Assembly (NCBI GenBank): GCA_015501075.1
Contig: JADNYJ010000007.1
Span: 62,001-126,000 of the forward strand
Reading direction: 5' to 3'
Length of the DNA: 64,000 nt
DNA from: Gymnopilus junonius
Lineage: Eukaryota > Basidiomycota > Agaricomycetes > Agaricales > Galerinaceae
Part shown: positions 1 to 10,772 of the stretch, one piece after another
How the letters are laid out: each line of letters opens with the position of its first letter
Position numbering within the stretch: the stretch's first letter is position 1
Program-made: the position numbers and the translations under genes
The notes under the pieces: model-generated
What the model was told of the DNA's origin: nothing
What the model saw: the letters and a program-made list of their open reading frames with translations, nothing else
Database searches by the model: none

Positions 1-1657
1 CACCACAGGCCTATAATGCGTTATTGAGCATGCTTAGATAGGTTAGACTACAGAAAGGAAACTAACCCGGGTATCATAAAATTCGACATAACGTGAGCTT
101 TGAAGCAAGTCAGTTCAATCCAGTAGCTTCACAGCAGAATCCCACTTACTCTATGCGGTCTCCGACTGGCGTCACGGATTTCACATCGCCGAATTGCTGG
201 AATTTTCGTCTAACCTCGTTGTCATCAATAGGTTGGCCTGATGGCGAATTGCGTAGCGTAACCTGAAGTGTTCCTTGGAACTGCTGTTCCACAAATAAGC
301 CATCATTTAAACTTTTCTATGAGGATCTTACGAACCTGGTTCTTTTCACGATCATTGCTTTTCTGGTCATCACGTGGAAGGGAATAGTGTACATCAATCT
401 TTCAAAAAGAGCGAACAATGAGCGTTAGGTGATATAAAGTCTTTAACGCTTACAGGTCTGCCGCTTATTTCTGATCCTTGAAGACGGTCCCTTGCTCTCT
501 CAGCTGCTCGCAAATCGAACTGAAGTGACATATTGGGTCACTATGGATGCACTGTATGACTGCTTACTCACATACGTGACAAAAACCATTCCTCGAGTTG
601 ATATTAGGTCAAAAAATGTTTTGATTTCACCATGCTCTTCAAAAATTCGGCGTACGTCATCACTTGGGGTTTCATACTAATGTGCAATTCATCAGCGCGC
701 TCATTCATCTCCCAAAAAGAATGACAAAAAGGATGGCCGGAAGACTCAAAATTGCAATATAACTTGCCTTAATGTTACGAATAAAAAGCGTGCGACATGG
801 CCTTTCGCGTTGAATGCGCTCTTCAATTATGGAGTCATGCACCTTATCATCTCTTTCCTTCCTGACGACGGGGCGTCGATTGCCGCGGTCTTCATCACCA
901 TAGGATCCTGCTCCGTCTGACACGGTAAATGGACACAAGTAAGAAACTTAACGTTACGACATGGGCAGAAGAAGAATCAAGCAGATAGGACGTAGCATGA
1001 AGCGGGAGCACGCGGTCGGCAACAATCAAGTCTTAAAAACAGTTCGATATCAGCAGTCGACGCTCAGGAACTTTCGAGTTTTACGATTTAGATCCGACCA
1101 ACATCAAGGTGTCCATGGGTCACATCACGAGCAGCAATTGCTCGCGTCACGAAGATATGATGGGCTGACGAAACAACTTCGAACAATAAAAGAATGCCAA
1201 CTTTCCGCGTGCCTCAAATCGCATAAACTGATGTGAACCGAAGTTCTTGCTTCCTATCCTTTATATTCAAATTCAGTCTTAACTGTAGCGCACCTTCATA
1301 TTTTGGATAAGGCTGATTGTATCCTGCCGAATGAGGCGCTGACGGGGGGAAATGCGTGGGGGTTGAATCTGCATAATTGCCACTCTGATAGTAAGATTGG
1401 GCGCTGGTGGGTGGGGGCTCATAACTATTGTAGGCAGAATAGTCGGGTTGAGTGTGTCCTTGATCATAAGCACTGGGGTTGGGCAAGCCCTGGTCATAAT
1501 GTCCGTAACCTCCTCGACCCCGAGAATAACCACCTCTTCCTCTGAACGGGGGACCACCTCTTTCTGGGTAGCGATGACCTCTGTCAGCTGCTGGACCAGG
1601 TGAACCTCTGCGAGGAGAATGCTCGAAACTAGTGTTGTACGGATGGTGTCGATTCAT
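1..1657 (-). CDS. MEI2-like RNA-binding protein (RRM), C-terminus beyond window
   Basis: The first exon starts at the ATG at 1657 and encodes an Arg/Gly-rich region (RGG repeats, GRGGYSRGRGGYG) followed by a Tyr/Pro/Ser-rich stretch. After a long first intron the protein resumes with a charged segment, and an RRM begins at about 807 with RNP2-like LFIRNIK. Spliced exons at about 676, 520, 350 and 270 give RGMVFVTYFDLRAAERARDRLQG, typical of MEI2-type RRMs, then the linker IDVHYSLPRDDQ and the start of a second RRM (TLQVTLRN). The gene continues off the left edge after an exon ending YVEFYDTR. MEI2-family proteins act in RNA control of meiosis and growth in yeasts and plants; a role here is inferred. 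Introns inside the first RRM include one with a GC donor. It is divergent from the Rab5 gene, 283 bp between start codons. Confidence 0.8.
677..767 (-). other. GC-AG intron inside the first RRM
   Basis: On the minus strand the exon ends AACATTAAG and the intron starts GCAAGT; it ends TTAG before TATGAAACC. Joining gives NIK-YETPSDDVRR, which continues the RRM without a break. The AAG|GCAAGT context is the usual one for GC-AG introns. No GT donor nearby keeps the motif. Confidence 0.75.
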
Positions 1658-1940
1658 TGTTCTCAGGAAATTTTGAACAGCAAACAGTGACGTGTAGCCG
1701 AACAGGAGGCGCGAATTGACGAGAGAAGAGGCTTTCTGAAGGAGAAGAAAAAGAGTGCTTGCGATCAGACAAGAAGAGCTCAGGGACTCAAGGGGACGGA
1801 GGATGGATGTACTGATAAGAGATGATGGTGGTCAGGAAACGAGGGCACCACCATGCAAAAAGAGTGAGAATGACTCGCCGGCAATTGCCGGGCCACAAAC
1901 ACGCCCCCCGCGGCTGCGCTAACTCAGGCTCTGAACAACC
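1658..1940. promoter_or_regulatory. Divergent promoter region, MEI2-like / Rab5
   Basis: This 283-bp interval separates two start codons on opposite strands, so it must contain both 5' untranslated regions and both promoters. I see no clear TATA box. It contains a purine-rich stretch near 1731-1760. Confidence 0.5.
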
Positions 1941-2947
1941 ATGTCGAAACAGTATCAATTCAAGCTCGTCCTTCTGGGTATGTCTTCTGCACAATTCATA
2001 TGTTATTTCGTTCGCTCATGTCTTCACAGGTGAATCGGCTGTTGGTAAATCAAGGTGTGTCTGACTACTGGCCCGCACTACGTCAGCTGATACCTGGCAA
2101 GTCTTGTTCTTCGGTTCGTCAAGGACCAATTCGACGACTATCGCGAGAGTACAATTGGAGGTCAGACCCATCTCTCTTCAAGTCCAGCAGCTCTCTCACC
2201 ACCTCCCAGCCGCCTTCCTAACACAAACAGTCACTCTCGATGACCAAACGACTGTCAAGTTTGAGATCTGGTGCGTTCCCCTGTCACTTCGCCCCTTCTA
2301 TGGTCCTCATTTATTCCAGGGATACCGCTGGCCAAGAGCGTTACAAGGTCTGTCCATCTGTCCTCTAATATATTTTGCCTGTGGAGCTGACCAGCACTTA
2401 CCCTTCAGTCTCTCGTGCGTCTCCGCCTCGCTTAAATATAGAGTGTACATCGTCTGATCTCAAATACCTAGGCCCCCATGTACTATCGCAACGCCAACTG
2501 CGCAGTCGTGGTATATGACATCACCCAATCGGCCTCCCTCGAGAAGGCACGCACATGGATAAGAGAACTACAGCGACAAGCCGATCCATCAATCGTCATT
2601 GCTTTATGTGGAAACAAGCTCGACCTTGCTGCACGACGCCAAGTTTCACAGGAGGAAGCCAAGAAATATGCTGATGAGGAAGGCTTGATGTGGACAGAGA
2701 CCAGCGCAAAGACTGGCGAGGGTGTCACAGAGATTTTCACCGCTATCGGTGGGTATCACTGCTTGTTCTCGGGGATATTTTGATACTGACTAGGACACCC
2801 ACGCTTCCAGCCCAGAAACTACCTTTGACTGCACCGAGTGCTACGCGGGCTGTTGGTGCTGGACGTGCTGGCCCGGGTGCCAGACCGGGTGTTGATCTCA
2901 ACAAACAGCCAGGGACGCAAGGCCAGCCTGACGCATGCAATTGTTAA
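1941..2947 (+). CDS. Rab5-family small GTPase (Ypt5/Vps21 type)
   Basis: Splicing seven exons gives a 209-residue protein that starts MSKQYQFKLVLLG. All G motifs are present: P-loop GESAVGKS (residues 13-20), switch II WDTAGQE (61-67), NKLD (120-123) and SAK (150-152). It ends CNC, a C-terminal signal for geranylgeranylation. The sequence KSLAPMYYRNANCAVVVYD is typical of Rab5. Rab5 proteins control early endosome fusion and vacuolar sorting. Introns fall inside the P-loop glycine codon, after KS, within the effector loop, in the Trp of switch II, on both sides of a 6-nt exon, and near the C-terminus. It is convergent with the RasGEF gene, 312 bp between stop codons. Confidence 0.93.
2409..2414 (+). 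other. 6-nt microexon (Ser-Leu) of the Rab5 gene
   Basis: Intron 2348-2408 ends TTCAG and intron 2415-2471 begins GTGCGT and ends CCTAG. The six bases TCTCTC between them encode Ser-Leu of the conserved motif ERYKSLAPMYYR. Skipping them would delete two invariant residues while keeping frame. Confidence 0.85.
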
Positions 2948-3259
2948 TTTTGTCCCTCTTCTTACCACACAGCATTATGCTTCACTCCAGTCCTATATGG
3001 GCATTTATCTTGCTTTTACTTTCTTACTTTCTTGTAGCCTATAAGCATACCTTTTGCCTCTTTTCTTTTCTGGTTACCTCGGACCTTCTGGGATATACAA
3101 TTCTATTTTACGCCGTTTCTCCGTCTTCATAGGCCTTGTGGGGCGTACGTATGCAGTGTTAGGGTTTCTTTGACTATATCTTCGACACGGTGCTGCAACT
3201 TACATATATAGTACATACATAACAATTTATATCTGCAACGTGAAGTCCGTAAAGCTCCA
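2948..3259. other. Convergent 3' spacer
   Basis: This 312-bp T-rich interval lies between two stop codons facing each other (Rab5 and RasGEF). It should hold both 3' untranslated regions. No open frame or RNA gene is recognised. Confidence 0.6.
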
Positions 3260-5764
3260 CTAAAATCCTGCCGCTTCCAAGCCCTTCCTGATATCCGCAT
3301 GTGCCACTTCTGAGTGCTGCACTTCTTGGCTTTTGTTCCAAAACCAGTTCTCGTCCCTGGTAGCTGCTTCCCGAAGTTGGCCTTCGATAAAAGTCGCCGT
3401 TGACTCATGTGGCTGAAGGTTGTACGCACGAGATTGGAATTTCAATATGTTCGTGATAATTTCATACGAGCGCGCCCTTTGATAGAAGCAGATCCTGTTG
3501 TCTTCTGAGTTGAATTGTTCCTGCGCGTGGATAATATCTGTCAGGAACATAGTGATAAAGGGCACACATGGTCCCTCAGCCTGTTGCAGCAATGTCCGCT
3601 GGCCAGAGAAACCCCCAATAGGTTCGTTGTGTTTCTGCAGGGACTCGAAATTAGACTTGCGGTGCACATGTGCCCATGTCAAGTGCAAGTTGGTAATAAC
3701 GGTGCTCGAAAGAGCCAATGTGACTGCACTCATGGAAGAGAAATTGTTGAGCGAGCGGCATTTCTTTAGTGAGGTTGGATATAAGTCATCGGCAAGAAAT
3801 AATAGACAGACGCACCTCAGCTACTTTGATCCAAAAATCAACCGTGGCCGCTCGCTTGGAAAGAATTTCGTTCGTCAAAATGGTAACCTTCACCCAAGCG
3901 CAGAGCTTATCGTATGTGCTGCAAAATTCTATGAGGTTTGACACCTTGTAGCCAGTCTGCGTCTTGGCATATGTAAGGCACTCTTGAGGCGTTACTTTAA
4001 TGTAGAGGGAGAATTCCAGCAATGAAAGTTGCTCTGCGATGTCTCTCGGTTCCAGCTTGAGCAAGTCATTTCTGGGTGCTTTTGACTTTTTTGACTTCTT
4101 GGGTGTCGCAGTCGTGGTCGCTTTCTTCGGAAATGAGAACGTCTGCAGGAGTGTCAGATGTCAGCTCAATCCAAGCTGAAATCAATGTATTTCCTATATT
4201 CCACGTACCAAACGCTCCACCGTTTTCCGGATTTCATTAGCAGTTACATCATGAGGGTGGCTCAGGGTGCTCAGAAAATCCGTCATGCGCTGTGCAATAT
4301 GAGGTTCCTCCTCTAATAACCGGTGATCTTCCAGCCATCGACTGAAGACTTCGAGAACCTTTCGGCGCACCGGTTCTCGGAGGCTGATTTTCCAATCCTT
4401 GTACTCGACGTCTGTCAAAGACTTGGGTGCTTTGATGTTAAAACGCTCAACAAGCATCTCAAAAAGGCGGTCGGCAGTTGTAAATGTTCGAAATGTCATT
4501 AGAAATACGTTGATGAAAGCACTATTCTCAGCTCGTTCTAAAAAAGACAATCATGAGAACAACTGTTGATCAGTGGCGGAATGATCTCACTTACTGGCAA
4601 GGTCTGCCGTGCCTGGGTCCGTCGTTAGTCTTTCAATGAGAGCAGGTAGAGTGGCGAAACGTATGTGCCCTTTGTCGTCTTCGTCGATCTGATCAGCGTA
4701 GAGTGCTTTCAGGTAGCGGGGCTTGGTAGGTAGACGAACTATACTTTGAATCTGCTTGACATCTTCACTTGCTGCTTTTCGTCTTGTGAATCCCTCTCGA
4801 CCGCGCTTGGAAATAATCTCAAAAGAGGCAGAAATGTCAGGGCCAGTGAATTTGTCAATCTCCCTCGTATTTTTGGAGTCGATCAGAGTCGATAACTTCG
4901 TTAGAGTTGGATTGTCATCGACCACTAGAGGTCGACGTCGAAGATTACGGTTAGATAGTGAACCCGTTCGTATTCGACTGGAATCGACATCCTGGTTTGG
5001 TATTGGCGGAACCGGTTTATTTAATATATTTAACGAGGCAGAGCGGGTGGGGGGATAAGGCATGGGAGAAGACGGAGATGGTGGCGGGTGAGGGTGCCGT
5101 TTCCTCTGGGACTCGCGGTGTGAATATGAATTCTCGTTTTCATCTTTTTTTCGGGGTGTATCTCTAGATCTGAAAGACGGTTTAGGTGTTAACTTAGGAG
5201 GTGCCTGAAGAAAGAACATCAGAGAACGAGATGGTCGATAAAGGATTGATTCAGACCTTGTATTCCTCGTAATCCTCGTTAATGGGTGAAATAGTAGATT
5301 CGGTGTCAAGAAAGCTGACGGGGTTCATATATGGTGGGATAGAATTATACAATTGTTCAGCCTCAAACTCTGGGATACGGAGTTCTTCCCCTAGGTTCCA
5401 TAGTTTTTCAGCCATATCTGCCGTTAGTGGGCTTACAAAGGCTTGGGGGATCCAGCCCACCACAGAGCCGGTGCCTCCCCTCGGCATGGCAGCCCACCAG
5501 CCCGTATTGTCGCGCTTGACGATATCGAGGATGTCGCTTTTTTTGAACGACAGGAGGCCAGGTTCCTCGGCGATGAAGTCATACATGCAGAGGGCGGAAA
5601 AGGTCGTTAAATCTGGAACTTGGGCGTCTGGAGGGGGACTCGGTTCAGCAGGCCTGCTGATATCAATTACATCTGGAAATGAAGGCTAGAAAAAGTGATC
5701 AGGACTTTTGAGCGGAGAGGTGAAGCAATTAGCGCACAGCCAACGAGCGTAACTGGGAAGCCAT
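3260..5764 (-). CDS. Cdc25-type Ras guanine-nucleotide exchange factor with SH3 domain
   Basis: The N-terminal SH3 domain includes CMYDFIAEEPGLLSFKKSD, TGWWAA and GWIPQAFV. A Ser/Pro/Arg-rich linker follows, then the RasGEF N-terminal domain (exon 4194-4550, ENSAFINVFLMTFRTF) and the catalytic domain (about 3260-4064) with EPRDIAEQLSLLE, KCRSLNNFSSMSAV, FLTDIIHAQEQF and NILKFQSRAY. The gene ends with a TAG at 3260-3262. Such proteins load GTP onto Ras in the cAMP or MAPK pathways. I chose the ATG at 5764 because MASQLRSLA then splices in frame through a GTGCGC donor to PSFPDVIDISRP; this donor is weak, so the first exon is tentative. Divergent from IST1 with 259 bp between start codons. Confidence 0.9.
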
Positions 5765-6023
5765 ATTAGATTTATAAGAGATCGCGCAAGCGCCTTGGTG
5801 GTAGCTTGAGCCTATTACACTGTACAGTTGGAAAAGCAATTAATGTGTTCTAGAGAGGTGAATGGGAGACACAGCAACAGCCAGAGCGACAGTCGATCAT
5901 TCGGATTTCCCCGAATGGTCATTCAATGATGCGCTGCACGGCACGGTCATCATTGATCAACTTCAGCGTCAACCCCTACCAAGATAATCGATCCTTCACT
6001 TATACCAGCCTGTCTATCTCGTC
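5765..6023. promoter_or_regulatory. Divergent promoter region, RasGEF / IST1
   Basis: This 259-bp interval lies between opposite start codons and must drive both genes. No specific element is claimed. Confidence 0.45.
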
Positions 6024-7293
6024 ATGTCTGTGTGGAATGCTGCCAAAGCAAAGGTAAGGGCTTTGGTTTCCGCCATTCGAACCCCCCTCCGTTGCTCCGC
6101 GCTAATTGCGGCGCCGCCCAAGTAACGCGCGAGCTCATAATTCACGATGTTCTTTCCAGGTCCAGTTACGGTATCTACTTTTTGCTCTATCGCTTACAAT
6201 GCCGCTTCTCTGGTCTCATATTTACCGTAGACTTTCGGTCCAACGTCTTCGAACACTCCAACAGAAGAAGGAAGCGCAGGCTAAAGCCTCTCGTCGTGAG
6301 ATCGCTACATTAATCGAAAGAGGGAAAATAGAAACAGCACGTATTAAGGTTGAAACGCGTGAGTGGATTTATTTGTAAACGTACAACTGCTTGTTTATCC
6401 TCTTTCTTTAGTTATTAATGAAGATGTGCACGTCGAACTGTTGGAACTGCTCGAACTGTACTGCGAATTGCTGCTTGCCAGATTTGGACTGCTTGACCAG
6501 AAGTGAGTTCTTGAAATAGTCCTTGTTCATATTGATCGTTTCATTTCATAGTAATCGTGAACCGGACCCTGGTCTGATGTTTCCCTAAGGCTCGCGTACT
6601 GACTGTGCTGACCTTAGGAATCCATAGGTATAGCCGAAGGCGTATGCAATGTCATACACGCCGCACCTCGCACCGAGCTCAAAGGTATTCTTCACAGTCT
6701 TTCCTAGGCCTCTTGCAGTTTAACGTTATACTCTTTAGAGCTACACATTTTACGGGATATCTTTATGCATAAGTATGGTCGCGATTTTTCTTTAGCTGTC
6801 ATGGAAAATAGGAATGGATGTGTAAGCCCTCGCGTAGGATTCGAAAATTGGTCTTTGAGCTTCAAGCGAATTAATATCATGTCTGCAAAGGTCGTGAACA
6901 AACTTATCATTGGAACGCCTGCACCAGCTCTAGTTGACGGATATCTCAAAGAGATCGCAAAGGCTTATGGCGTGCCATGGGCAGATCCTGCTGAACAATC
7001 AAATGATAACTCCGAAGAGCCAGAAAAGCAAAAGGTTGGTTACCCATAATAGCATTTGTTACAGACCTGCCACCCTTACCCACCAGGAATTCCAGGTTAC
7101 TGCGCCAGCCGATCAGCCGCCCCTTAAACCGTCAGACAAATCAAACGAGGAAAAAGATAAAGTCTTGCAGACTTCTTCTGCTATGCCTGAGCCATCGAGA
7201 TCCTCAAGCGATGTCAAAGGGTCGTCACCGCCTCCGGTCGAGGACGAGTTTGAGCTCCTTTCTAAGCGTTTCGCCGCGCTCAAGAAACGTTAG
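6024..7293 (+). CDS. IST1: IST1-like regulator of ESCRT-III/Vps4
   Basis: Exon 1 gives MSVWNAAKAK. Exon 2 continues VQLR and, after an intron of about 58 nt (gtatctac...ccgtag), LSVQRLRTLQQKKEAQAK; reading through this intron would give a false hydrophobic segment. Later exons give REIATLIERGKIETARIKVE, LELLELYCELLLARFGLL, then HAAPRTELK, FMHKYGRDF, MENRNGCVSPRVVNKL and LKEIAKAYGVPW, all matching the IST1 fold. The C-terminus is Ser/Pro-rich and ends DEFELLSKRFAALKKR, a possible MIT-interacting motif. IST1 binds Vps4 and Did2 at endosomes and helps control ESCRT-III disassembly. At least eight introns are needed, one between SPR and VVNKL. Confidence 0.92.
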
Positions 7294-7712
7294 GACATTT
7301 ATTCAACACGAGCTTTTTGACGGCTAATATACTGCTCTGCTTCTCGTCGTTATATACTTATGTCTGTATTCAATCTCTTCCATTAACATGAGGTCTCAAA
7401 TTCGGCCGATATTCTCGTGTGGACAGGAAGTCCATTCTGAAGGTTTGCATCCGATGCCCGGTTGACTGGTGGAAACTCATCAACGTTATCAAGTAACATC
7501 TGAAAGCAAGCAGCCCAGACAGGACAAATTATGCACAATATATTTGCAAGCCTCAAGGCCTGTCAACGAAGCAAGGATCACCAACATACCTCAAATTTAA
7601 CATCAGAGGCCAGGAAATTATGTCCTGTCTGCTCGTGGATGAAGTGCTTACAATTAATAGACTAGTTCCGCAGTGAGTAGAACTTCAAGTTGTTGAGAAA
7701 AACCATCGAACG

Positions 7713-7946
7713 TTAGCATCGAGGCCGCATGAACGCGCTGAAAACTGCCCTCCTTAGGGAACACTTCAGATAGCAGAAAGCCTTGGTTTCGTCAACTTCG
7801 TCTTTGGGACCACTTAACATGGTCTTTAAGTTTGGTAGAGCGTCAGACTTCGAGGGTTCAGTCATATTCTGCCAGTCATTCCTGAAGTAGATTTCTTCTT
7901 CTTGGTCCCCTCCTGAAGTTTTAAAATTTGCAACCTGGTTGATCAT
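7713..7946 (-). CDS. Small unidentified reading frame
   Basis: A 77-codon frame starts with ATG at 7946 and encodes an acidic N-terminal half (SGGDQEEEIYFRND) and a basic end. I do not recognise it. It could be one exon of a small gene together with the frame at 8227-8496 upstream on the same strand, or chance. No conserved motif supports it. Confidence 0.15.
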   Translation of the reverse strand: MINQVANFKTSGGDQEEEIYFRNDWQNMTEPSKSDALPNLKTMLSGPKDEVDETKAFCYLKCSLRRAVFSAFMRPRC

Positions 7947-8226
7947 TGGTTCTTAAATAAATTAACCTTTTAAAAATCCATCGGCGGTGGTAAGGAAAAA
8001 TCAGGCGGTTATCCGGCCCCCTAAAGGAGCATATAAATTACATGTATAAATGGAACGCAGACCAAGTTACTCAGAAAAGAAGCTTCAAACTCGATGAGCC
8101 AACGTAACAGAAATTCAAACCACAGTACCGAGTCAGAAAGTCTGTCCCTTCTACGTGGTGAAGTGTACGTCTGACAAATGAAATGTAGTAGGTCGTTCAC
8201 TGGGATGAGTCGGAATCATCGACTAC

Positions 8227-8496
8227 TTAGAGTACGCACTGTTGATCCGTTGTAAAAAAAGAGAGGTCTAGTGCCTCGCTTGCACTACTCAGATCAAACA
8301 AGTACTTCTTACCCGAGTCAGGCTCCCGGCGGATTCTAATTTTCCAAGTTACATCAGTGTCCTGATTTTTAGTAAAAACATCTGCGAATATTTTCCGACC
8401 TGCATACTTAGCACTACTTGGACGAGAAGGAGTTCCGCGTGAAAATTTGCCCCCCTCCATAGACACCCAGCCGGCCAACCATTCGATCCGAGTCAT
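8227..8496 (-). CDS. Small unidentified reading frame
   Basis: An 89-codon frame starts with ATG at 8496 (MTRIEWLAGWVSMEGGKF). Its middle (DTDVTWKIRIRREPDSGKKY) has the alternating pattern of a beta-rich segment. I do not recognise the family. No neighbour suggests a function, and it may be an exon, a gene remnant or chance. Confidence 0.2.
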   Translation of the reverse strand: MTRIEWLAGWVSMEGGKFSRGTPSRPSSAKYAGRKIFADVFTKNQDTDVTWKIRIRREPDSGKKYLFDLSSASEALDLSFFTTDQQCVL

Positions 8497-8959
8497 AGAA
8501 ATATGTGCCGGTGTGAATGCGATTCTGGATTGGCCGAATTTGGCTTATTGGCACCATAAAGGCTCATAAAGAACACCGTAAAAACCATATTGAGCAAATA
8601 TTTAGTCGAGGCAAATCCTAAAGGACAGCATGGTCAATGGTCATGTCTGGAAAAGGATAAGGGACAATTAATGCCGTCAGGCTTATCAGGGTCGAATTCA
8701 TATTCCGCTTGGGAGCTAAAAAAAAATGCCATCTCGATCTCAGTTAGCCACCTCCAAATTGTGGGTTCCTTGTCGTTGCCACGTTTTCCTCTTCATCGGG
8801 CGTCTTCAAAAATCCGCCGAGTTCGACTCGCACGCGGCCCACTGCTTGCACGATTTATTCCTCAGGCTTTGATATAAAGGTTATGACACAACAGAGCAAT
8901 TGACTCTTGTCTATGTTTGATTCTCATCTTGTGAAGGAACTGCAATTCCAACCACCCCC

Positions 8960-10382
8960 ATGGATATAGACAGTGACACTGAGAGCGATGTCTTCTCCGT
9001 TGCATCAACCCCCCCTGCCAGCGTTACCGGGAGCGTCGCTAGTTCCATGACCTCTTACGAAGTAGATCGTTCAATGCGCTCGGCATCTCCTGTCTCGGTT
9101 GTTTCGGTTACGGAATCGATGCAAGCACATATCTATAGACAGGAATATGGCCGGAATCTCAATAATTATTCGGATGTTTACCGTCTTCCTGCGGACGAGG
9201 AAGAACTGGATCGACTAGGTTCATTCCTTATAAATTCTTGAATGTAAATGGCATCTAACATCGCTCCGTTAAGACAAACAACATTCAATGTTCGTGGAAG
9301 TTATGGGCGGCAAGTATGTCCCGCCCATGGCATCTGTCATGGCGGATGATGTGCCAGGGGAAATCAAGGCTTGCTTAGACCTTGGCTGTGGTAGTGGCAG
9401 CTGGTAATTGACTCATCATGGGAGGACCAGAAGACCTAGTAACCTATCTTCATGCAGGATCATGGATGTTGCTCGCGACTTCCCTAATTGTAGTGCAGTT
9501 GCGGTGGATTTGATACCGATGCAATCTCCGTGAGTCAATGTTATTTTTGCTTTGTCTTTCCCCATACAAGAGTCCTCATATGTACCGTACGTCTCCAGGA
9601 TAATGCCACCCAATCTCCGGTAAGCTGTCCAGATTTTTCCCGAAATACTCTAACTGGGATATACAGAAGTGAGGTGGATGATGTAAATCTCGGCTTAGAG
9701 CATTTCTACGGAGACTTTAATGTTGTACATGCCAGGCTTATTTCTTCAGGAGTAAGTTGTGATCTTATATTCCAATTGCTATCGTTGAACATTTTCATTA
9801 CCTTTCAGATAAAGGATTACCACCGTCTTATCGATCAGATTGCCCACGTCCTTCGTCCTGGTGGCCTCGTTGACGTATCGGAGTTCGATTTCCATATATA
9901 TGACAAAGACCATCGCCGCATTGAAATGGGCACTCATGAACTTCGACCGCCCTGGTGGGCGCGGTGGATGACTTTCATGCAAGCCGCCATCAAGAATATA
10001 GGTGGTGATGTAGACGCTGCCACATACCTATATGACTGGGTCTCTAGTAATCCTCTCTTTGAGGATGTGGAGTACCGAGAGTTTTGGCTGCCTGTCGTCG
10101 CTCCCCCACGCTCTGCTAGAACTGAGCAAATGGAACCTTTCTATAAGAAAATGAAGGACGATGTTATGGTACCTTCCCTTTCATCTCTTTTACGCGTATA
10201 TGATATGAATATTGAATTTATAGACATTCCTTCGTTCCGGTAGGCCTCTTCTCTTAGGTAGCGGTCTTCCGGAAGATGTCATCAACGAATTGGAAGTTAA
10301 TGCCGTACAAGAAGTGAACAGGCGCCAAACACCCCAATTCACCAGACTACAATGTGTGTATGCCCGTAAGAAAATACGTTGA
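8960..10382 (+). CDS. LaeA-like SAM-dependent methyltransferase
   Basis: The ATG at 8960 opens with an acidic, Ser-rich leader (MDIDSDTESDVFSVAST). After the YGRNLNNYSDVYRLPADEEE segment, splicing gives motif I LDLGCGSGSW, then VAVDLIPMQSP, FNVVHARLISSG and the post-motif VLRPGGLVDVSEFDF, followed by ELRPPWWARWM. The final exon ends LQCVYARKKIR with a TGA at 10380-10382. This arrangement is that of the large fungal class-I methyltransferase group containing LaeA-like proteins. The substrate cannot be told. At least five introns are used, two flanking a very short exon near 9601-9620. No biosynthetic gene cluster surrounds it, so a link to secondary metabolism is not supported here. Confidence 0.85.
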
Positions 10383-10772
10383 GGTGGTCGCAGATCACAA
10401 AGGACGCGCACTGGCTGTCTTCAGCTGTACTGTCTTCGTCGGTCTAAGGCTTTTAGGATCCGTTTCAAGTCGGGGTGCGTTTGGGCGCATCTGGAATTAC
10501 TTATGAACTCATGTTTCTATAAAAATTTCTCGTATAATTCGTGCCTATATTAGAAAACTTTTTAGCGTCAATGATAATGAATAGCATAGCGTTTTCGAAT
10601 TTGGTTCTCCCAGGTCCCTACTAGGCTTACATAGCACGATTGATTAATCGATGACAAGTCAGGGGTGGCTGTGCGTACTGTGTATGATTGCATCCGAGTC
10701 CGTGTGCTACAAGTAGAGTTTGAGTAAAGTACGCGACTCGGCGTTGTTCAAAGACTGCGCTCTCCATCGACT
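10383..10772. other. Intergenic spacer between methyltransferase and SKI2
   Basis: 390 bp between a stop and a start codon on the same strand. It holds the 3' end of one gene and the promoter of the next; no open frame or repeat was seen. Confidence 0.5.

Larger units (their letters stand above)
7294..8959. other. 1.7-kb interval without a recognised gene
   Basis: No known domain is visible. The only reading frames starting at ATG and of moderate length are two minus-strand frames (7713-7946 and 8227-8496), listed separately. The rest is AT-rich, with the methyltransferase promoter presumably at the right end. Confidence 0.5.

Noticed and set aside
1030..1170. Plus-strand reading frame FYDLDPTNIKVSMGHITSS
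   Set aside because: It lies within the inferred long first intron of the MEI2-like gene, ends soon after, and has no start or partner exon.
6169..6230. Apparent membrane segment in the IST1 gene (LLFALSLTMPLLW)
   Set aside because: Removing a 58-nt GT-AG intron gives VQLR-LSVQRLRTLQQKK, the conserved IST1 start, so the segment is intronic.
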